Origin: Luzula sylvatica
Taxonomy: Eukaryota; Streptophyta; Magnoliopsida; Poales; Juncaceae
Length of the DNA stretch: 64,000 bases
Direction: 5' to 3'
NCBI GenBank assembly: GCA_946800325.1
Contig: OX326959.1
Location: 24,621,447-24,685,446 of the forward strand
The notes under the pieces were generated by a model that had not been told where the DNA came from, searched no databases, and saw only the letters and a list, made by a program, of their open reading frames with translations. A program made the translations under genes and the position numbers. Each line of letters begins with the position of its first letter. The first letter of the stretch is position 1. Shown one piece after another: positions 34,872 to 48,445 of the stretch.

Positions 34872-35879
34872 GTTGAGATGGGTTTGGAGAGCCAACTATA
34901 TTTTTCATAACCAATGTCAAGTCTTCATATTAATTTATAGATAAGTAGCACCGTACAAAAATATAAATACAAGAAGATCAAATAAAATATTAGTGAGTGT
35001 GATAAATTACATCACAAAATATAATAGTTGAATAATGTAATTATGTGTTTCATTATTTTCATATAAAGGCTTACATAAGAAGAAGAAAATTTGGACTAAT
35101 TGGTTGTTTTGATGTGATGTTTTTTTTAAGTAAAATTTAATTCACGAATCATGAATATTTTTGTTTCATTCTTTTTATTTGTGTTACTAATGAAACTTTA
35201 ACTCTTGACTTTCTGTATTTTGTATTGAACACTTCATCACTAAATCAAGGGATCATTGGTTTTTGATGTGATGTTATTCACACTAATCTTAATTATCTAA
35301 AAAAATAATAAAGAGCATGATTGATTTGGAATGAGCACCTAATTAATTTACTAACCAACCCACTTTGTATTTTTAGAGATCCATTAATGGCCGAAGTATA
35401 TTCCACAAGAAGTATATGATTTGTAATTGATTGTTTGTTCCAAATCAATTGCCATTCTCTAAAAACAATTTAAAAATAGATTTGCTACAACGCGCCGGAT
35501 TAACGCATTACAAACGCACTCTAAATAATAAAAGACGGAAGAAAAGCAGACAGTACTCTAAATGCATGTATTGGAAATAATACACTTCAAAATACATTGA
35601 AAATCATTTGGATGTCAATTCAGCGGAGTGCAAAAATATCTCTCCTAAAAAAAATCTATTTATGTTCCACATTACCAATTTAAATTTAAAATAGTTAATT
35701 AACGTAGAAGGTTTCTAATACAAATGTCGCAAATAAAAATTCTGTGGCAAGTAATATTTTGAATTTTTCTTTTTCTTTTTTGAAATAGACAGTAAAACTT
35801 GCCTATATGATAATATTTTAAAGAAAAAACGAATCTACATAAATGAGATATATAGTGATAAATAAGTCTACTGGACTCA
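34872..35879. other. AT-rich intergenic, no gene seen
   Basis: No supported coding or repeat structure. Confidence 0.5.
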
Positions 35880-36160
35880 CCCTACTCCCCTGGATCTGAT
35901 GAATCCTCCTAATTCTCTTTGAAGACATGCTCCAAGCAATATCCTCTTCGATGGCCTGTGTTGCGACCACAGCCGGGAGTGACAAGATACGTCTAAAGAT
36001 ACGGGCATTATGTTCCTTCTAAATTCGCCAAGTTGCGGACGTCCATAAGATATCCCATTCTTGTCGTCGTTTTCTCGGAAGTAAAAGACATTTACCATTC
36101 CTTGATCCTAAGGTGTGGCCATAATTGGTTGCTTTGTATGGTGCCCTAGATAAGCATTCG
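35880..36160 (-). pseudogene. LINE C-terminal relic
   Basis: Minus-strand reading RRQEWDILWTSATWRI, stop, KEHNARIFRR is a decayed version of the W..W+ERN.RIF motif near the end of plant LINE polyproteins. Nothing upstream of it is preserved well enough to read. Confidence 0.55.
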
Positions 36161-37629
36161 ACATGACTATCATGTTGCAATGGAAAAAGGACACGAGACG
36201 AGTATGTGATCCCGCGATTCGGGTTGTGCGGCCACCTTTTTTTCTTAGATGGCCGGCCGTGTTTATCCGATTATGCGAAGTTAACCAAACAAATATTTTG
36301 GATTTTATCTTGATAATGAAGTTTGTCTACCGATGTTTGTACAATGAATAATATTGGCATTTTTGTAAATATATTATAATATAATTATGAGATCAATTAA
36401 AAAATAAAATCTAATATTACTAATGTCCAAATTATCTCGATAGTAAATATCCAAAAATAATAATAATAATATACAAAGATATAACAATATGTCCAACTAG
36501 AACTCATTTAGTTATTACATAACTTCTTTTATATATTTTAACTTAAAATGACTTTCAAATTTACAAAAAGCAAGCATTTAACATCTAAGCTGCATTATAT
36601 TGCGATATCATGTTACCAGCAAGGCTGCCAATACTAATATCAATTTAACATGCTAATATATGGAGGTGAGGGATGGTAGTGTTTTGCAAATTTTACATGA
36701 TCATATGAGTTAAAACTAAAAGGCTAAAATTATTTGTTCTACTTAACTTCATATCTTATTTTGGCAAATTTTATATTTCAACCATAATTGAATGATATCA
36801 ATCTATGAGTATAAAAATTCTGGCAATGCTGACACAACTCTAGTACGAGCGTCAAACAATATTGTTGAAACATGTAAGTTCATTGAATTGGGACAGATTT
36901 CTATGTTGTGAGTTTATTAGATTATGGATTCAATGAATCTAGACACATATGCTGTGTTCTAGTGAGAGTACATTGAACTTAGACGACACATTTTTTTACA
37001 AGAGGAACTCTGGATTTATAAAAAAAATAAAATAATGATACCTAACAAACAAGCCGATCGCTTGTCGTTGATGATATCTTATGTTTTTATATTTCATATT
37101 ACATTTACCTACATTTTGTAACTAAAAATAAAGTATAAATTATACAACTTACCAAATAGTATTTATTGTGCTAAGAGTGTCCTTATCAAAGCTGCGGTAT
37201 TTTCATTGATTTTGTTGTAATATGTGATGTTGTTTTTTGTTTTTCCTCGAAAGATTCATCAATTCCGTTCCGTCAAATCGTCCACGTCGTCATAATGAGA
37301 ATGATGTCCAACACTCTTGTTTGTGTCTTGTCGATCTTACTCCTCCAGCAAAATTGTAGTAGGATTCGGATTTGAGTTGGAGTCATCATGTTGTCGGTAC
37401 GATCATGTATAACTTTTCAGATTTTTTTGCATAAACACATTATATTAATATGTTTTCAACACATTCCAAGTTATTTTTACATAATAGATACCTAAAAAGT
37501 CATACCTATCACTTACGATTCAACATGTCGTCCGTTAAGATGCGATCGTTTAAAGTTAGTCACATAAAAAATTTAGTTTTAATTGGGGCCTTCACTTTCC
37601 AAAGCATATTGCTCCATAAAATACATTCT
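36161..37629. other. AT-rich intergenic, no gene seen
   Basis: Scattered short frames only. Nothing supported. Confidence 0.5.
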
Positions 37630-37631
37630 CC

Positions 37632-37678
37632 CGTGTGTGCGCGCGTGCGGGCGCGTGTGCGTGTGCGTGTGCGTGTGT
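37632..37678. repeat. Compound (GT)/(GC) microsatellite
   Basis: Alternating purine-pyrimidine tract GTGTGTGCGCGCGTGCGGGC continuing as GTGTGCGTGTGCGTGTG, able to adopt Z-DNA. Confidence 0.85.
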
Positions 37679-37982
37679 CACATTTTGAAAAAGCAGGTAT
37701 TTTTTCAGGAATATAACCTTGCTCATTTTGTCTATCTAAATATTTGAATCTTTGGCACCCAACATAACTATCGTACTCTATATATCGTTACACCTTATTA
37801 ACTATCACATCGAAAAAAGAAAAAAAATTGTTCCTTTTGATATGTTTGTAATTTCAGTTATCTTATTGGATTACTATATTTTTTTCCCATTCTCGTGTTA
37901 AATCTTCGCATCTATACAATTCGATAGAAATTCAATACAAAAAAATAAAGCAATCACAAAATATTTTCAGAAAATTTAATCT

Positions 37983-38011
37983 TACCCGAAGCAACGCAAG
38001 GTACTCACTAG
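37983..38011 (+). mobile_element. Possible Helitron 3' terminus (plus strand)
   Basis: ACCCGAAGCAACGCAAGGT forms an imperfect hairpin followed by ACTCACTAG and T, the usual plant Helitron end layout. The hairpin has decayed and the 5' end was not found. Confidence 0.45.
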
Positions 38012-38138
38012 TTATATACATGAATGAAAGACGAGGCACTCTTTTCAGAAAAAATGTATAGCATTATTTTTTAATAAACTTGCAAAAGTAACATTTTTTT
38101 CTAGTAATGGGCGAAACTGAGTTTTCTTGCATGAGGAA

Positions 38139-38690
38139 TTTTTTTCCTTGCACAAAAAATATTCAAACAAATAGTAGACGCATTTTGATCTCAGGAGGAA
38201 GTTTTTTTTTTCCTTAAAACACAAAGATATTCAAACAAATAGTAGACGTATTTTGATGCCAGGAGAATTTTTTTTCTTAAACACAAAAATATTCAAACAA
38301 ATAGTAGACGCATTTTGATCCGAAGAGAAATTTTTATTCTCTTGAACACAAAAATATTCAAACAAATAGTAGACGCATTTTGATCCCAAGAGGAATAGTA
38401 GGCGCATTTGTATCTCAGGAGGAATTTTTTTTTATTAAACACAAAAATATTCGAACAAATAGTAGACGCATTTTTATGCCAGGAGGAATTTTTTTTTCTT
38501 AAACACAAAAATATTCAAACAAATAGTAGACGCATTTTTATGCCAGGAGGAATTTTTTTTTCTTAAACACAAAAATATTCAAACAAATAGTAGACGCATT
38601 TTTATGCCAGGAGGAATTTTTTTTTCTTAAACACAAAAATATTCAAACAAATAGTAGACGCATTTTGATCCCAAGAATTTTTTTTTTCTT
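38139..38690. repeat. Minisatellite, about 64-bp unit, 8 copies
   Basis: ATTCAAACAAATAGTAGACG recurs at 38161, 38230, 38291, 38355, 38449 (one change), 38512, 38577 and 38641. Spacing is 61-69 bp, except one 94-bp interval that includes a partial extra copy. Each unit has a poly-T of 8-9 bases. Confidence 0.93.
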
Positions 38691-41424
38691 TGACACCGGT
38701 ATCAGCTGAGGATAATATCATTTTTTAATTTTGTTCCAATTTGTGGCGAAAATACTTTTTTCTTTTGAAAGATACCGGTGTGAATGAAAAAAAAAAAGAT
38801 ATTTATCGCACTGTCATTAAATGAAAATGCCCCGACAAATTTCTTTTTAGCAAATTTAATGAAAAATAAGGTTATACATAAAAATAAAAAAAAATCGAGG
38901 GTTCAATTTACCTACGTTCTTATTTTGTTCTTGTGTATGATTTTTCTCATGAAGCCATTAAATTGATATATATTCTTATTACTCGGCATTATTGACAATT
39001 AAATATTTGCGTTGTAGATAAATCATGTACATTGATTTTATTATTGATATTCAATGCATTTATTTTGCGTAATTATTCGGGTCGTGTCATTTTTAATATT
39101 TTGGATACAAACCACACGATTAAAATTGATCAGTTGACAAGGTATTCTGCCAAATTATGTCATTTCTTCCTATGTTCTGCCACGTATAATCGTGTCATAG
39201 ACATAGTTCCTTCAATAACGATCGTTCCTTGGATATGGAAATTGAAATTAGAATTCGACTAATCATTTGTCAAAGAAGGAAAATGATAGATATATTTGTC
39301 TTTTCGTTTTCAGAACCGGGTCTTGCTCAATGGGTGCTAAATTTAATTTTTTGTTCAGATTTCTATCAATTGTTTATCATATTTGAATAATATCAGATAA
39401 AATTAAATGAATCATTCAATTTTCACCAAAAAAATTATGCAATTTAATATGATTTTTGTTGATATTTATGATTTTGTGTAATTTGAAAATAATACAAAAT
39501 TTTTAATGTAAATTGTCATTATGAAAATTATCCAATATTGGATGAAAAATCATGTGATCATAAAGAGGTTTTGTACAAAATCTTATCCAAAATCCTTTTG
39601 GCTAGACCCGCTAGCTTCTTTTTCTAGTTTCTAGAAGCTTGACCCTTGAGAATATATGATTTAACGACAATATCTGAACCAATGACACTATACTATATAC
39701 TGTGAATAACAATAATGAAAATATTGATCAGTTGATAATTTATTAATAAAAATAAATAAATAAAGAAAATTTGTTTGTCCTCCATCTTGACAGCTAGCCA
39801 ACAATGGAGCTCAGAACAATCTCGTTAATGTTAATATTATTTGAATATACAATTTCTCACGACATATAATTTGTATGAAACATCCTACCAACTACGTTAG
39901 CCAATTGACAGAAATTATTAGTATATTAGATGTTTTCATTAGATAACTTAAATAAAATGTCTAGATTCTAACAATATCATATCTATATCAAAATAATTAT
40001 TATAACGTATGTCCATATTAACTACTGCACACGTTAGTATATTACATTTTTCTTAGTGAACATGATTTTGTGACCCAAATTTCAAACTACATATTGGATA
40101 TGATGGGCCTATTTTGAGCATAAAGTTTAGATAACAATTTTGTTAAGATTAGTAAAGATTATTGGGAAAATGAGTATTATTGGGCTTTTTAAATATAAAG
40201 GATGGTATTTGGGCTTATAACATTCTAGTTGAGTTACTAAGAGAAAAATAATTCAAGGGACACAATTTTAAATTTTTAATGAGTATTTTTAAAAAATATA
40301 TATTATATCATTATAATCATTTTAACATTTAGATTTTTATATACGATTAAATTTAAATCATTTATTAATCAATTATTTTTTATGATCATACCTTCTTTGT
40401 AAATATTTATGTATCAAGTATTTTAAATCAATTGTAAGTATTTATAAAAAATCACATCCTCTCATACGTTTACTATTACCATTTACTAGATTGACCAACG
40501 TTAAGAGAACAAATATAAGATGTACAGTTTATATGACAAACACTAATAAATCAATATAAAATCTTATAAAATATACGCCAAAATATTACCAGCATATTAG
40601 TAAAATATAATTTTAAAAATTCATCAAATAGATTCACTTAAATTTCTATGTATTTTGGCCTCCATATTAGCATAATTTCGGCATAATATTTCTCTGATTT
40701 GTATTTGTGAAGATAATACGTAAAAATGTAATAAAGAAATTCATATTTATGTACTTAACTTTTATATATTGTTATTAGTCTTTTTAAAACTATAACTTTA
40801 AGATTAATATATATAGTACTAGTTATTAGTTATATGTATATATATTTAATTAACTAGTGTGAATAATAATTATATAGTATTTGTAGCTATCTGTTTCGGT
40901 TAAAAAGTTGTCATATACCTTATATTATACTTGTGCAACGACAATGACACTTATATATGAAATATCATGTTGTAAATGATGAGTAGTTACAAATATAATA
41001 TAAAATGACCAAGAAAATATACACGAATGGGCTAAAATAAGTTATAAAAAATGATAAACATTTATATATTGTAGTATATAATTTAATTTTTGGATGGTAG
41101 TATAATTATCGTCACAAAGAGCGATATTTTGTATTAAAAAAAATAAAAAAAAATAACTAATACACTCGTATTGTAGCGTGAGTATTATTCTAGTGTTCAC
41201 TTAATTAAAAAGGGTTGCTGCAAAATAGATGCAATAAATAACATAATAATGTAGTTCTGTCCATATATATTGCAATTAACCTAAATGGTTTGGCAAACAA
41301 CAAGGACCTTTGAACCAACATTTGCTTTCTTCATATCATTAATATTGTTCCTCAATTTAGGTACCCACCAAGAGTTTATTTAAACAAGTCAAGAGAAGGG
41401 TCAAAAAATAAGAAGTAGGTGATG
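38691..41424. other. AT-rich intergenic, no gene seen
   Basis: Long AT-rich stretch with a few short frames lacking support. No repeat boundaries were identified. Confidence 0.5.
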
Positions 41425-41652
41425 CACTTCCCCCAACTCTCCCCCACACCTCTTGATGTGTCATTGTAACGCTTAACACCACTATGGTTTAACATCTGAA
41501 TTATGATTTAACACCTTAATTTATATTTTAACATCATAATGAAGATGTTAAACTACAAATTAAGGTGTTAAATTATAATTAAGATGTTAAATTTGAAGGT
41601 GTTAAGCCTTATGCCAACACATCAAGAGGTGTGGGGGAGTGTAAGTGGGGAG
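41425..41652. mobile_element. MITE, inverted-repeat family copy 2
   Basis: CTCCCCCACACCTCTTGATG at the left is inverted as CATCAAGAGGTGTGGGGGAG at the right. The interior has the same TTTAACATCTTAATTATGATT-type arms as the 13650-13860 copy. Confidence 0.8.
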
Positions 41653-44600
41653 GTCCAACTTTTTCCAAATAAGAAACATGATACAAATAAAGAACCAACA
41701 ACTTGTACTTTTTTTGGTGGTTTGTTATCTTTAATAGTTGCATCTATAGAAAGCACATCACTTTCAAGTATCAAAAAATATTAAGAGAAATGTAAAATTC
41801 TCAAGCAAATCATAACCTAATTCCATATCTGAGGAAAAAAATACAAAATGTGAAATGTTTTGGACACCCATACAAAATATAAAAGATATCAACTGTACTC
41901 TCACTTTTTTGCTGGCTTTAGAAGATTATCGATAACCCTTGATTTATTATCTTTTCTACTATTAATTGTGAAATAAAAGTATTTTAGATATCTTTTTGAA
42001 AAATAGAAGAGAAGGGATGTTGTGTTGGTGATATTTTTTGATATTTTGTGAGAGTATTCATGATATTTTATATCATGGAAGGGTACAAGTTAAATTTTGA
42101 GTTTTCTTTTTATTTTTTTGGGTAGAGGTGGAATTGGGTGAAGATATACAACTTAATGGAAGTAGTTATAAGATTATGACGCAAGATAAAACTCAAATGA
42201 TGATAGACTATTAAAGAGGCCCGAAAATGGAGGATGCATGTTTTGCATGATATGTGCCTGATTATTCACTTTTGATAAATTTGGACAAATATCTAAAATA
42301 TTATTATATAGAGTTCTTTTATTGAAAAAATATTTTTTGTAGGGAAGAATTTTTTATTATACGAAATCCATTCTATAGATACGCAATAAGAAAAATAAAA
42401 AAAAGGAATATAATCTCAGATGTAAAAATAAGAATATAAGAAATAATCATTATTATTTTTTATAAAAAAAATTGCATTTAAAATTATAAAATCTCGATAC
42501 TTCAAGGAAAAATATTGCACGAAGTGCAAAAGCATAAAATATTCAATCATACTGATTAATCAAGCATCTTCTGTGCATACCGATTTACCAAGATATACAG
42601 ATAGACCGATTCTTGCTTTTCACAATCAAATGGCATTTATCAAAAAGTCCATCTTTTCTATCCAGTATCAAGAAAGACTAACTAAAAAAAAACTACATGT
42701 TGGGTCGTTTCCATAGCTTTTCTATTCGTTGTTAGATCTTCACTCTGCAATGGAGTTTCCAACTAATGGATTGTTGAGTTCAATTTTTTAGTTTTACTAA
42801 TTCCATACTGAGTTATCTTTACTTAGATTGATGTTTTTTGTATTCTTGAATAGATTATAATTGATTATTAAAATGGATCCTTTTTTATATTTGATTTTTA
42901 ATGAAGTTTTCAATATTGATGATTTGTCAATTGTCACATTGTTTCTTATCATGATATGTATAGATCATAATTGTTCTTTTGTTCTTTCTATCATCCTTTA
43001 TTTTATTCACCCCTCCCCCCTTATTTTTGTTTCACAATTCATAAACATTACTGTACGATTAATTTAGTCATTCGTATAATTAATTTTATTTGGACCTCGG
43101 CAATCCGAAGCAATAAGTTGGTTACTAGTTTTTGGAAGTATAAGACTTACTCTTTTCCATCAGACCAGCCACATGACAGATTTTATTTCTTTATATTCTA
43201 AAAATACATTGATTTGTCATTTTTTTGACTCTATTGCACGTCAGCAAAATATATATAAACTATTATGAAAAAGTTGTAAATTCAGTCAATGTCGCAAATA
43301 TATACCGGTCCGTAGTGTTGTGATCATTTTGGTAACGATAGTGATCAACATGTTGTATAGTGGGAACTATAGTGAATGTACATTCATTTAACATTTTAAA
43401 TAGAAATTTATAAAATCATTAACAAAGTATTTTAAAAGGAGCATCTCCAACAAGTCAGAACATCTCAATCTAAATAGGAAAATAATTTTTGATTTACTTA
43501 TCAACCAAAAGTAATTTAAATTATTATAACTTTTCATGAAATATATTTTTTAATTAAATTGATTTGATTTTGTATAAATTCATCTAAAAATATTTTATTT
43601 AGATGTAGCGCAAAAACATCCATATAATATAATTAAAACCACATAAACCATATTGATCTTCCGTGCCTCATGATAGTTTCAATTATAAAACCATTCACGA
43701 AGAAAAGTCTACCAATCGCAAACACATTCACGCTAGCGATGCAGGAAGCCGAGAGGTGGAATATCCTAGGATAAGATTTTTATTGTACGATTTACGTGGT
43801 TTGTATTTTGTCGCTATAGGTTGCTAGGAGTTAGAGCCTTACAGAACCGTGATAAACATATGTAAATATTTTTTTTATATTAATTAAAAATCCGAGCAAC
43901 AATTCAGTTGCTCATTCAAAAATTATAAAACCATAGTTTGCAACAATAACAACAAAAACATTAATTACAAAATCAATGAACATTAAAATTCCAAAATTTT
44001 CAAGTTAGAACAAAACAACAAATAATTTAAATATCACAAATATTAAAGTAACATATAAAATAAAATAAGTGTCATGTTGAAGGATAAACGAAAAAATAAC
44101 TTTGACGTTTTAGATTAAGGAAAAATATATATTACACTATTACTATTTCCATATCGTATCCCAATCCTTTGAAGATATTTTCTTTTCGAATATTACCTGT
44201 CCCGGATAATATTTTCAGATAATTTTATCCATCCCATTCGGGCGAGAATACATGTCGGGTTCGAAATTTACCCGCACCATTGGCATCCTAATATTTTCAT
44301 GTTCTCTATTTCCTGTTTTAGACTTGTTTGCCTTGCTCATGATTTTTCATATTTGAGGTTTAATTCAACATTTAACTTTCGTACTGTGACTCGTGATGAC
44401 CCCAAAGTCTAAATATTATATGCAATTATTTCAATCCTGTCTAGTGTAAAATAAGTAATGACAATGAAATTCCACCAAAATTATTTGTAGCTTGTAAAAA
44501 CAGACTGTGTCGAGGTCTTTTTTTGACATTAATTTATAACCGATTATCGATAGCAAAAATAATAATATCAAGAAATACCAACTAATTTGAATGTGATTTA

Positions 44601-47229
44601 TAAGAATGTATTACTTCTAAGCAACAATCTAACGTAAATCGTCGCAAAATCGAAAAGAAAAATAGATAAAATTTAAATACGAGTGTACCGTACATAATAC
44701 ATTACGGTCCACCAAATCCAGTACATTTTGATGGGCCCTTTAAATGTAGTCCATATAATAGTTTATTGTATTTGAACTTTCAAACTTCACAATTTCATTT
44801 TCATGAAATTGGCAACTCACCTACTCTACAAATTTAAGGCCCACTTCCGCAAATTCAGAAGAATGATGTTAATTACAAACTTATAAATTACTTTTTTTTT
44901 TTGAAAAATAACTTATAAATTACTATTAAACCAGATCTATTATCTTAGCATCAATCATTATTAAAACATATTTTTTCTAATATTTACTTTCAATTAAGAA
45001 AATTAACATATAATTGTTTTCATTGTGATTTTTATATTTTATTTTTATCTCTTATATATATTATTAAATTTTCTCCAATATTGACTTCTTAGAAACATTA
45101 TTGAATTTTCTCCAATATTTACATCTTATATACATTATTAAATCTTATTGATTAGTCTACAGAAATCTAAAAAATTGGAATCAAAATTCCATTGCTACTT
45201 CCCAATAGACGTAAAGATAAAATCAATTTGCTAATAATTCATGAATTTGATCAATTTTTGGGAAGTATAAAATTATAAATCTAAATTAGCAAATATATTT
45301 ATAAACAATCGTATGATTTTTTATTTCTTTTGATATATCATCTATGTTGGGTAATCACACGAGGTTTAGTTTATTGATATCAAATTTTTTATTTATAAAT
45401 AGAGGTGAAATTATATTATTATTATTATTATTATTAAAAAGAAGATCAGCCTGTTAATAATAATTCATAGATTTATAATTATCATCGTCAAATTCAGAAT
45501 TTAAGATCCTTCAAACCACAAAATTTAGGGAGATCCTAACTTTTGTCCTTGCAACCACAATCCGCAAGGCTCGAAGTCAACCGATAAATTCGAATACTTA
45601 ATTTTTTTTTTTTTAAAATAATATTTTTCCATAGTTTAAAAACCCATTCACTTTTAAGATATTCCAAAAAAAAAAAAATCTCAAAACAATTTTTTTAATA
45701 TCCCGTATAAATATTGAAGTTAATTTTGTTTGGTGTTAAAAACAAATTGGACCGATATATCCTTCTGTTTTTGTAATATACAATTTTATTAAATAAGTTT
45801 TAGTATTGTATTTTTCAAAATATCATAAATATGTAATAATGAATTTATTATATATTAATTATTACCTCATATAGTTATATATCATTTTATGTATTTACAA
45901 AATCATACATCATTTAACATATAATTTATTTAACCGATAACAAATAATAAAAATATAAAATAATAACAAATTAATTTACTATTATATAAATGATACATGA
46001 GATCATATATTTAGAATATGCTCGAACATAGTTTAACGTAATCGACTACGTCCAATTTAAACAATGTTTATATGTGTCAATGATATTTAATATCATAATA
46101 ATTAATTTAATTATTATATTAGTCATTATAAAAAATAAATGATGGTGAAATTATTAAAAAGATATATAAAGAGTAAATGTACATTAAAACAAGTTGTTAT
46201 TATTTATTTTTTGCCATGATTTTTTATATTGTTGTTTATTTTTTCATCATTTGACGTTAGTTTTTTTAAAAATAATATATGATAAATAAAACATTAAAAT
46301 CAGATGAATATTACGTATTACCTCATTTATCGTTTGTGTTTTTTTTATTAGATTGCACTTGTTAAAAAAATAATGTGAATTTTTTTTAAATAATAAAAAA
46401 TAGCAAAATTGATTTAATAAATTTGTTATTACAAAATAGAGGGGTATTTTGATCAATTTTTTTTTAACATCAAACAAATTTTACTTTAACACTTTTAAGG
46501 AGTATTTGAAAAGAAAATTTTGCTTTGGATGGTTTTCCTTGGTATCTAAAAAATGAGTTCTTTTTTTAGTATCTCAAAAGTGATATTTTTTTAAATATTG
46601 TAACACAAAAAAAGCCATCTATTAAATTGATTATAAGTATAACTATAATTATAATTATAGTCTTGCTTTCATTAAAGAAAGGACAAGATAGATCTTTAGC
46701 TTAATTTATGATTTATTTGTAAATGATCGTATAGTTCATTCACACCAATAATTTATGATTTATCCTTCATATTTATATGAAGAAATTGTTTTTTTTAAAT
46801 TACGACATACAAAATTAGAAACTTTTTGTTAAATTAAAGCAATTAAAACATTTTATCTGAAATCATACTATTCTATTCATTTGTCTACTCTTTTTTGTGC
46901 GTATTTCCAAATGACAAAAAATAGGTCAAAGTAGTACATTAAAATAATAAAACAGAGAAATTCAAATGTTTCGGACTCTCCAAATTGACCCCAAGATTCA
47001 TCCCCGAATTCCTCTTAAACGAACCAATCTAGCCCAACTCGCTTTAATGCCCCCACAATCAAATCATTCCCATTTGGAATTTTTTGGCTAGCTGTAGTCT
47101 ACCATTTCATGCCAATACTTCATGGGGTATACACTTTTTTTTTAATTTCAAACTTGTTAAACAAAAACAAAAATAAATTGATGCATTTTATTCACCAGAA
47201 ATATTTCACTTAAAAAAACTTGTCTATCT
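41653..47229. other. AT-rich intergenic, no gene seen
   Basis: About 5.6 kb without a supportable gene. It contains short homopolymers and an (ATT)n tract at about 45415-45436. The unstructured AT-richness suggests old decayed repeats. Confidence 0.5.
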
Positions 47230-47255
47230 TCGACAACAAATCATTCCCATTTTGG

Positions 47256-48430
47256 CTAGCTATATTCTTTCATTGACGAAGTTACCTCCGTCACTATAGC
47301 TAGGTTGAGGATTTTCTTATTGAAGTTTGAGTCCGAGTCGGAGGAATCACTCGAGGAGTCCGAGTTTTCCCAACGACCCATGTTGACATTGGAGACTTTT
47401 TTTTTCTTGTAATCTCTAGCCTTCTCTTTCCTTATCATCGCAATTTTTGTCGTCGCGTCTCATTTCGTGTCTCGAATCACGCTTCTTCTTTTCTTTTCGT
47501 TCGTCATCCTTCTTATTTCATAGGACGTGTTCGGGATGAAAGGTCCAACATGTGTCGATGGTGTGACCATTTTTGTTGCCCTAAAGGCAAAACGGCTTCA
47601 TTGACGTTTACGGTTGTCGTTGAAACGTCTTTCGTGTGACCTAAAATCACAAAATTTTCTTACCAAATAAGCCATCTCGCTCTCGTCATCATTCACAGTC
47701 ACGACGAGCAATGCTACGACCCTTGAGCGTGAGGTCGTTGCTCCTTCGGTGTTGAGTTGCTTGAGACGGACTTCGAAGTTTCGAAAGTAACTTACCAAAT
47801 CGTCCGACGTGAATTCTTGAGTGGCAATCATAGTTTCTAATGCGACTCGAAGAGTTTTCCAACTTTGTGACATCGCTCGATTTAGTTTCCTACAACTCGA
47901 GAATTCGTTAGGGTCTCTCCTAGAGCGTTGAATCCGTTTTTGCTATGACTCATGCGAATATACAAATCATCAACGGACTCATTCTCGATCATCTGAAAAT
48001 TATCAAATTGTTGTTCAAGTCTCATTAATTTGATTTTTTTTATTTGATTATTTCCTTCAAATATATCTAGAAGAGTTGGCCATATTTTATTGGATGTGGC
48101 AGACCCATCCGTAATAACGGAAGGGATCCAATCATATTAGTAAGAATTAAATTTTTGACATACATGTATGAGGTCACATTTATTTCGGTGTCTTGACACA
48201 ATTTTGGTGTATTGTCAGTGTCGGAGGTTGATACCATTACGAATTCGTACTCGTGTTCCACCACCGATCTCAAACCTTGCAGAGTAAATACATTTTGCAT
48301 TCATTTCTTCCAAATATTACAATTCTTACCATCTAGTTTGTCTTGATAAGTGATTTGCATTCTATTGTTAACATTTAGGGTCATGATCGAATACAGTTCG
48401 TCAATTACACAAAAAGACAGTGAATATTCC
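47256..48430 (-). pseudogene. Ty1/Copia gag relic
   Basis: Minus-strand pieces in gag order: KLDGKNCNIWKK and MQNVFTLQGLRSVVEHEYE (about 48340-48240), then SQSWKTLRVALETMIATQEF and TSDDLVSYFRNFEVRLKQL (47873-47760), a damaged zinc-knuckle GNKNGHTIDTCW (about 47570-47530), and KKKKVSNVNMGRWENSDSSS (47440-47360). This order fits Copia gag of the UBN2 type, which forms the particle shell. Several stops and shifts are present. Integrase, RT and a second LTR are missing, so only the 5' part of the element remains. Confidence 0.75.
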
Positions 48431-48445
48431 TGCTATAATACCAAT

